Below are positions 59,727-64,000 of a DNA stretch of 64,000 nt, in pieces. The notes beneath the pieces are model-generated. The model worked only from the letters and a program-made list of their open reading frames with translations, did not search any database and had not been told where the DNA came from. Source of the stretch: JAVJSD01 sp040219575 (GTDB lineage: Bacteria; Planctomycetota; Planctomycetia; Pirellulales; Pirellulaceae); contig JAVJSD010000019.1 of the NCBI GenBank assembly GCA_040219575.1, positions 23,660-87,659 on the forward strand. The letters run 5' to 3'. A program made the translations under genes and the position numbers. The stretch's first letter is position 1, and the number at the start of each line of letters is the position of its first letter.

Positions 59727-61414
59727 GTGTTCAGGAGCGATTTGCTGAGTTGTGGACGGACTACCTGGAAGGTGAACTGGATGAAGACGGCGTCGCCAGG
59801 TTGCGCGAGTTGCTTTCGACAGACGAAGAGCTGCTGCAACTTGCGGCCGACATGTATCAGACGCATCGCTTGCTGGGGTTGGTCGTCGAAGAAGCGCCCT
59901 CGCGGCAAGACCACTTTGTTCGTGTCGTATTGTCTCGCCTGCCGGAGGATTCAGACTGTTTCGTCAGCGGCGTGATGGCGGACGTGGAACGAACGGCTAA
60001 TCCCGCCGTGGCCTTGCCGCCGGCAGTCGAGCCCAGCCGAACACGCTGGCATGCCGCCCTGCTGGCCGGCGTCGCCTTGGCGATTCTTGCCATCGTGTGC
60101 TACTCATTCTGGCCGGCGGGACGCGACGTTGTCGTCAAGGACCGTGCCCGGCAAGCGGGTGAGGCAACCTCCGAAGTTAATGTCCGAATCGCGAGCATGG
60201 CTCATGCGAAATTCTTTGGAGAGTTGCTGCCGCCGGTTAACTCCGTTCTGTTGCCGAAGCGCGACTACGTGTTGATGAGCGGCATGGTCGAGGTGGCGTT
60301 TCCAGACGGTGCATCCGCAATTATCGAAGGTCCCTCGGTGTTTCGTGTCTTGTCCGACGAATGCCTCGCCCTGGATGTCGGCCGCTGCAGCGTCCACGCG
60401 CCGGAGGGCGCGGAAGGCTTTCGCGTTGAAACACCCGTGACACGCGTCGTCGATCGCGGCACCCGGTTCACGGTCAGCGTCGCCGAGACGAGTGAAACAG
60501 AAGTCCAGGTGATCGAGGGCGCGGCGGATGTCTACGATGCAAGTCAAGTCGCCAATCCGCCCAACGACGAGATCCGCCTGACCGACGGCAAGGCGCGAAG
60601 GTTCGCCAACGGGCGAACATTTGCAGCCGATGACATTCCGTTCGACGCCAGTGCTTATCGTCATGGACTGCCTGATCGCATCGTCTCGTACAACGCCACG
60701 AAAGCCGCGGATGGTGGGGCCGAGCAACTCATCAGCGTAACCGTTCAACGTAACGGTCGCGTCATGGAGATCCCGGTCGAAGATCTGACGCCGGCTCGTG
60801 TGACGGCGTTCAAGGCGACATCGGCCGGCGCCTTCCTTTGCGATGGCGAGACATTGCCTGACGAACGGATCGCGACGTCATCGGACAACAGTTTGGTCAC
60901 CGGCGTGATCAATCCGGGCGGCAGCGTCGAACCACTCACATCCGCCCCAGTATTGTTGGGCGAATCGGCGACGCCGGGTTTGGCGATCCGATTCGATCGG
61001 CCGGTCACGAATGGTCCAGGTGCGGATGTGGTGTTCTTCGATTTGCAGACCTTCTCAAACCCGCCCGACGGCGACGCGTTTCATGTCAGTCCGCTCCGGT
61101 TTCGCGATGGACTGAAGTCGCACACAATCCGCGTATACGATCTAACGATGGAGTCGCCCGGCGCCCGTGACCTGACCAATTTCTACGTACATATGTTCGC
61201 CGGCGCGGCGGATTCCCTGGTGAAACTGGAGTCGCTCGAGTGCGCGCCGCACAAGCAAGCCATCAAGTTTCGCGGATTGGCGGTCGGCATCGACCTTTCC
61301 GATCTGGGATACGCCGCAGGTGAAACGGCGGAAGGATTGTTTTTCCAGGACGCCCTGGACGACAAGCACTACGTGGATCCCGTTTTCATCGGCGGTCTGC
61401 CGGCGATGAACTAG
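59723..61414 (+). CDS. FecR-domain anti-sigma-like membrane protein
   Basis: 563 residues from a GTG overlapping the sigma gene stop. The cytosolic N-terminus (FAELWTDYLEGELDEDGVAR) is a zinc-finger-less anti-sigma region with LRELLSTDEELLQLAADMYQ. One membrane helix (LLAGVALAILAIVCYSFWP) near 111-129. FecR core: LMSGMVEVAFPDGASAIIEG, VHAPEGAEGFRVETPVTRVV and DRGTRFTVSVAETSETEVQV. The C-terminal 230 residues are beta-rich, with a GPGADVVFFDLQTF part. Likely to sequester and release the ECF sigma factor on a periplasmic signal. Confidence 0.85.
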   Translation: MSVQERFAELWTDYLEGELDEDGVARLRELLSTDEELLQLAADMYQTHRLLGLVVEEAPSRQDHFVRVVLSRLPEDSDCFVSGVMADVERTANPAVALPPAVEPSRTRWHAALLAGVALAILAIVCYSFWPAGRDVVVKDRARQAGEATSEVNVRIASMAHAKFFGELLPPVNSVLLPKRDYVLMSGMVEVAFPDGASAIIEGPSVFRVLSDECLALDVGRCSVHAPEGAEGFRVETPVTRVVDRGTRFTVSVAETSETEVQVIEGAADVYDASQVANPPNDEIRLTDGKARRFANGRTFAADDIPFDASAYRHGLPDRIVSYNATKAADGGAEQLISVTVQRNGRVMEIPVEDLTPARVTAFKATSAGAFLCDGETLPDERIATSSDNSLVTGVINPGGSVEPLTSAPVLLGESATPGLAIRFDRPVTNGPGADVVFFDLQTFSNPPDGDAFHVSPLRFRDGLKSHTIRVYDLTMESPGARDLTNFYVHMFAGAADSLVKLESLECAPHKQAIKFRGLAVGIDLSDLGYAAGETAEGLFFQDALDDKHYVDPVFIGGLPAMN

Positions 61415-61458
61415 ACGCCAGGTGGATTGCGCTCCGTCGTTTCGTTGAAAGGACCTCA

Positions 61459-64000
61459 ATGTTCTTCAGAATCCTCATGACGCTCGGCCTGTTCGTGCTG
61501 CCTGCGATGGCGATTGCGGACGATTCCGTCGAGACCGCACAATTGAAATTCTTCGAATCGAAAGTGCGGCCGTTGTTGGCCTCGAAGTGCGTGCAGTGCC
61601 ACGGCGCTGAGAAACAGAAGGGCGAATTGCGGCTCGACTCGCTGGCGGGGATGCTCAAAGGCGGCGAGAGCGGCGCGGCCATCGTACCCGGCAAGCCGGA
61701 GGACAGCCTGCTGATCGAGGCGATCAACTACGAATCGTTCGAGATGCCGCCGGAAGATCAACTGAGCGAGCCATCCATCGACATTCTGACTGACTGGATA
61801 AAGATGGGCGCACCCTGGCCGGAGGCCGATTCAAATCTCATTCGCTCCTCGGAAAAATCGTTCACGGACGATGACCGCCGGTGGTGGGCGATCCAGCCGG
61901 TCCGCGATCCCGTCGTACCCGATGCGGGAGCTGACTGGGCGCGAAACGAGATCGATCGGTTTGTTGCTCGAAAGCTGGACGAAACCGGACTGACACCGGC
62001 TCGCGAAGCCGACCGCTACGAACTCGTGCGGCGGGCGTACTTCGACTTACACGGACTGCCGCCGACGCCGGAAGAAGTCGAAGCCTTTGTCAACGATGAG
62101 CGGCCGGATGCCTGGCAACGATTGATTGGCGAATTGCTGGACAGTCCCCGCTACGGCGAACGTTGGGGGCAGCATTGGCTGGACGTCGTGCGCTATGCGG
62201 AGAGTGATGGCTACAATGAGGACGCGTTCCGACCTGCCGCCAGCCCCTTTCGCGATTACGTCATCCGCTCGTTCAACGACGACAAGCCTTTCAACCAATT
62301 CGTCCGCGAGCACCTGGCCGGCGACGAAATCGCTCCCGACGATCCCGACATCTTCATCGGCACGGCGTACCTGCGTCACGGCGTTTACGAGTGGAACCAG
62401 CGCAACGCGAGGATGCACTGGGACCTGATCATCAACGAGATGACCCGCGTCACCGGCGAGGCGTTTCTCGGCATCGGCATCGGCTGTGCACAATGTCATG
62501 ACCATAAATTCGATCCGATTCTGCAGAAGGACTATTACGGCCTGCAGGCTTTTCTGTCGTCGGTCGCGTGGCCAATGGACCGGTTGCTGGCGACACCCGA
62601 TGAAATCGCCGCTCACAACCGGAAGCAGCAGGCGTGGGAAGAGGCGACGCGGGCCATCCGCAACGAAATGCAGGAACTGGGAGAAGCCGCTCTTGACGAC
62701 AATCAGAAGTACATCGTCGGTCAGTTTCCCGAGGACATTCAAACCATCTATCACAAACCCGAAGAAAAAAAGACGACCTATGAGAAGCAGTTGTCTTATC
62801 TGGTGCATCGCCAGGCCCATCGCGCCGCGACCGGTTTCGACTACGTCAAGGCGTTGAAGGGCGAGCCGGAGAAACTCAAACGTTACCAAGAATTGGAAGC
62901 GGAGTTAAAGAAGTTCGACGCGCTGAAGCCGGCGCCTTTGCCCAGCGCCTTCGTCGCCACGGACATCGGACCGGAACCGGCGCCGACATTCCTGTTGACC
63001 CGGACGACCAAAGAAACGGTCGAACCCTCGTTTCTCGCCTTGCTTGGAGACGGACCGCCGAAGATCACGCCGACCGGGGCGACCACGGGGCGGCGGACGG
63101 CGCTGGCGAACTGGATTTCCCGCGACGACAACCCGCTCTCGACTCGTGTGATCGTCAACCGTGTCTGGCAACGGCACTTCAGCAAGGGTATCGTGCCGAC
63201 GCCTAACGACTTTGGCACGCTGGGCGAACCGCCGAGTCATCCCGAATTGCTGGACTGGCTGACGCGCCGGTTCGTCGAGGGCGGTTGGAAGATCAAGCCT
63301 CTGCACCAACTGATCATGAACAGTGCTGCCTACCGACGGACGGCCCGCCGTGAACCTTCCGCGACGGAGAACAACATCGATCCGACGAACCGCCTCCTGT
63401 GGCGGTTCCCACCTCGACGGCTGGACGCCGAAGAGGTGCGAGACGCCATGCTCGCCGTATCAGGCGAACTCGAGCAGCGCGACGGCGGAGCGTCGATGAG
63501 CGGCGCGTCGCCTTGTCGCAGCGTCTACGTCAAGAAGATGCGGAACAGACCGGATGAAATGCTCGGCGGCTTCGATGCGCCGTTGGGTTTCGAATCCGCG
63601 CCGGATCGCATCGCGACGACGACGCCCCTTCAATCGTTGCTGCTGGTCAACGGCACATGGAGCCTTGATCGTTCCCGTTCGTTTGCCAAGCGCCTGCTGG
63701 CCGGCGAACAGCAGCTCGACTCCAACGACATCCGCGCTGCGTACCAACTCGTCTACGGCCGCCAGGCAACCGATGAGGAAGTCAAAGCAGCGCTCGCCTT
63801 TATGCGCGACCAGGCAGAACGAATCGGCAATTCGTCCGAATCGGCATCCGCCCCACAAGCAGGGCAATCGCATCTAATCGGCGCTAGTCTTGCACTGGCT
63901 CTCCGAAAGTCAAGCGAGCGGTCGGAACGCTCGCGATTTCACGGGCTTCACGGAGGTTTCGTCATGGCGCGTCCGGGCATGGTTGCAATTCTTTCAAGGT
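61459..64000 (+). CDS. PSD1 cytochrome-type protein (runs off the window; C-terminus atypical)
   Basis: Starts at the ATG at 61459, preceded by AAAGGA, and stays open to base 64000 (847 codons). Signal peptide LGLFVLPAMAIAD. The PSCyt1 heme motif KCVQCHGAEKQKGELRLD is near residues 43-60; DUF1549 has RYELVRRAYFDLHGLPPTPE and GERWGQHWLDVVRYAE; a second heme-like CAQCHDHKFDP is near 343; DUF1553 has TALANWISRDDNPLSTRVIV and HPELLDWLTRRFVEGGWKIK. The family end (an ALLNSNEF-like motif) is absent. From about residue 790 the reading continues into SERSERSRFHGLHGG, which lacks family character, so the gene is probably truncated or frameshifted. Downstream of sigma and FecR. Confidence 0.85.
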   Translation, partial: MFFRILMTLGLFVLPAMAIADDSVETAQLKFFESKVRPLLASKCVQCHGAEKQKGELRLDSLAGMLKGGESGAAIVPGKPEDSLLIEAINYESFEMPPEDQLSEPSIDILTDWIKMGAPWPEADSNLIRSSEKSFTDDDRRWWAIQPVRDPVVPDAGADWARNEIDRFVARKLDETGLTPAREADRYELVRRAYFDLHGLPPTPEEVEAFVNDERPDAWQRLIGELLDSPRYGERWGQHWLDVVRYAESDGYNEDAFRPAASPFRDYVIRSFNDDKPFNQFVREHLAGDEIAPDDPDIFIGTAYLRHGVYEWNQRNARMHWDLIINEMTRVTGEAFLGIGIGCAQCHDHKFDPILQKDYYGLQAFLSSVAWPMDRLLATPDEIAAHNRKQQAWEEATRAIRNEMQELGEAALDDNQKYIVGQFPEDIQTIYHKPEEKKTTYEKQLSYLVHRQAHRAATGFDYVKALKGEPEKLKRYQELEAELKKFDALKPAPLPSAFVATDIGPEPAPTFLLTRTTKETVEPSFLALLGDGPPKITPTGATTGRRTALANWISRDDNPLSTRVIVNRVWQRHFSKGIVPTPNDFGTLGEPPSHPELLDWLTRRFVEGGWKIKPLHQLIMNSAAYRRTARREPSATENNIDPTNRLLWRFPPRRLDAEEVRDAMLAVSGELEQRDGGASMSGASPCRSVYVKKMRNRPDEMLGGFDAPLGFESAPDRIATTTPLQSLLLVNGTWSLDRSRSFAKRLLAGEQQLDSNDIRAAYQLVYGRQATDEEVKAALAFMRDQAERIGNSSESASAPQAGQSHLIGASLALALRKSSERSERSRFHGLHGGFVMARPGMVAILSR

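Overview
The window is high-GC DNA that most likely comes from a planctomycete, probably of the Pirellulales/Planctomycetia type. The evidence is the gene content. It has pilin-like DUF1559 proteins, Tat-exported DUF1501 and DUF1552 proteins, DUF1592 and PSD1 cytochrome-type proteins, an ECF sigma/FecR/PSD1 operon, an M50-HlyD export-like cluster, a short-form ThiC and many small secreted proteins that I cannot name. Genes are loosely packed. Intergenic gaps often hold short palindromic repeats of at least five families. No rRNA, tRNA, CRISPR array or complete insertion sequence was recognised.

Layout. 0-12 kb: the start of a secreted or TPR-like protein, a J-domain-like membrane protein with low-complexity repeats, a lipoprotein, a receiver-like protein, an EboE-like TIM barrel, a Fur regulator, a prepilin-peptidase-like protein without a recognisable GxGD motif, an esterase and a large DUF1559 protein. 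12-20 kb: an accessory-looking region. It has two genes related to the cytoplasmic domain of the flagellar/type III export gate FlhA (one fused to an Sm-like N-terminus), a 153-residue unknown, a truncated zinc-ribbon gene, two overlapping unknown genes, and a divergent 1012-residue protein that joins an ECF-sigma-like region, a KaiC/RadA-like ATPase and a cytosolic solute-binding-protein-like domain. A WD40 remnant follows. This is the best candidate for an undescribed system. 21-29 kb: a minus-strand operon DUF1592, DUF1552, secreted unknown, enolase-superfamily protein, ApbE.

29-38 kb: a tandem pair of nearly identical DUF1559 pseudopilins, each with a terminator and a shared 35-nt upstream block; then secreted proteins, an internally duplicated multi-pass membrane protein and a kelch protein ending in a strong terminator. 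38-45.5 kb: a co-directional cluster, GAF/zinc-ribbon protein, GAF-HlyD adaptor, second HlyD adaptor, PqqD-like/M50/HlyD membrane protein, DUF3467 protein. It has a good sigma70-like promoter in front and a terminator behind, and probably forms one envelope export or processing machine.

45.5-64 kb: mostly housekeeping and catabolic genes. These are a double-ACT protein, a YbgC-type thioesterase, a ceramidase-like protein, a GspG-like pseudopilin, an FKBP isomerase, a branched-chain aminotransferase overlapping acpS, thiC, an M50-CBS site-2 protease, a DUF1501 protein, a GH5-like glycosidase, and finally an ECF sigma/FecR/PSD1 operon that runs off the right end. All functional calls come from reading protein motifs by eye; no database search was possible.
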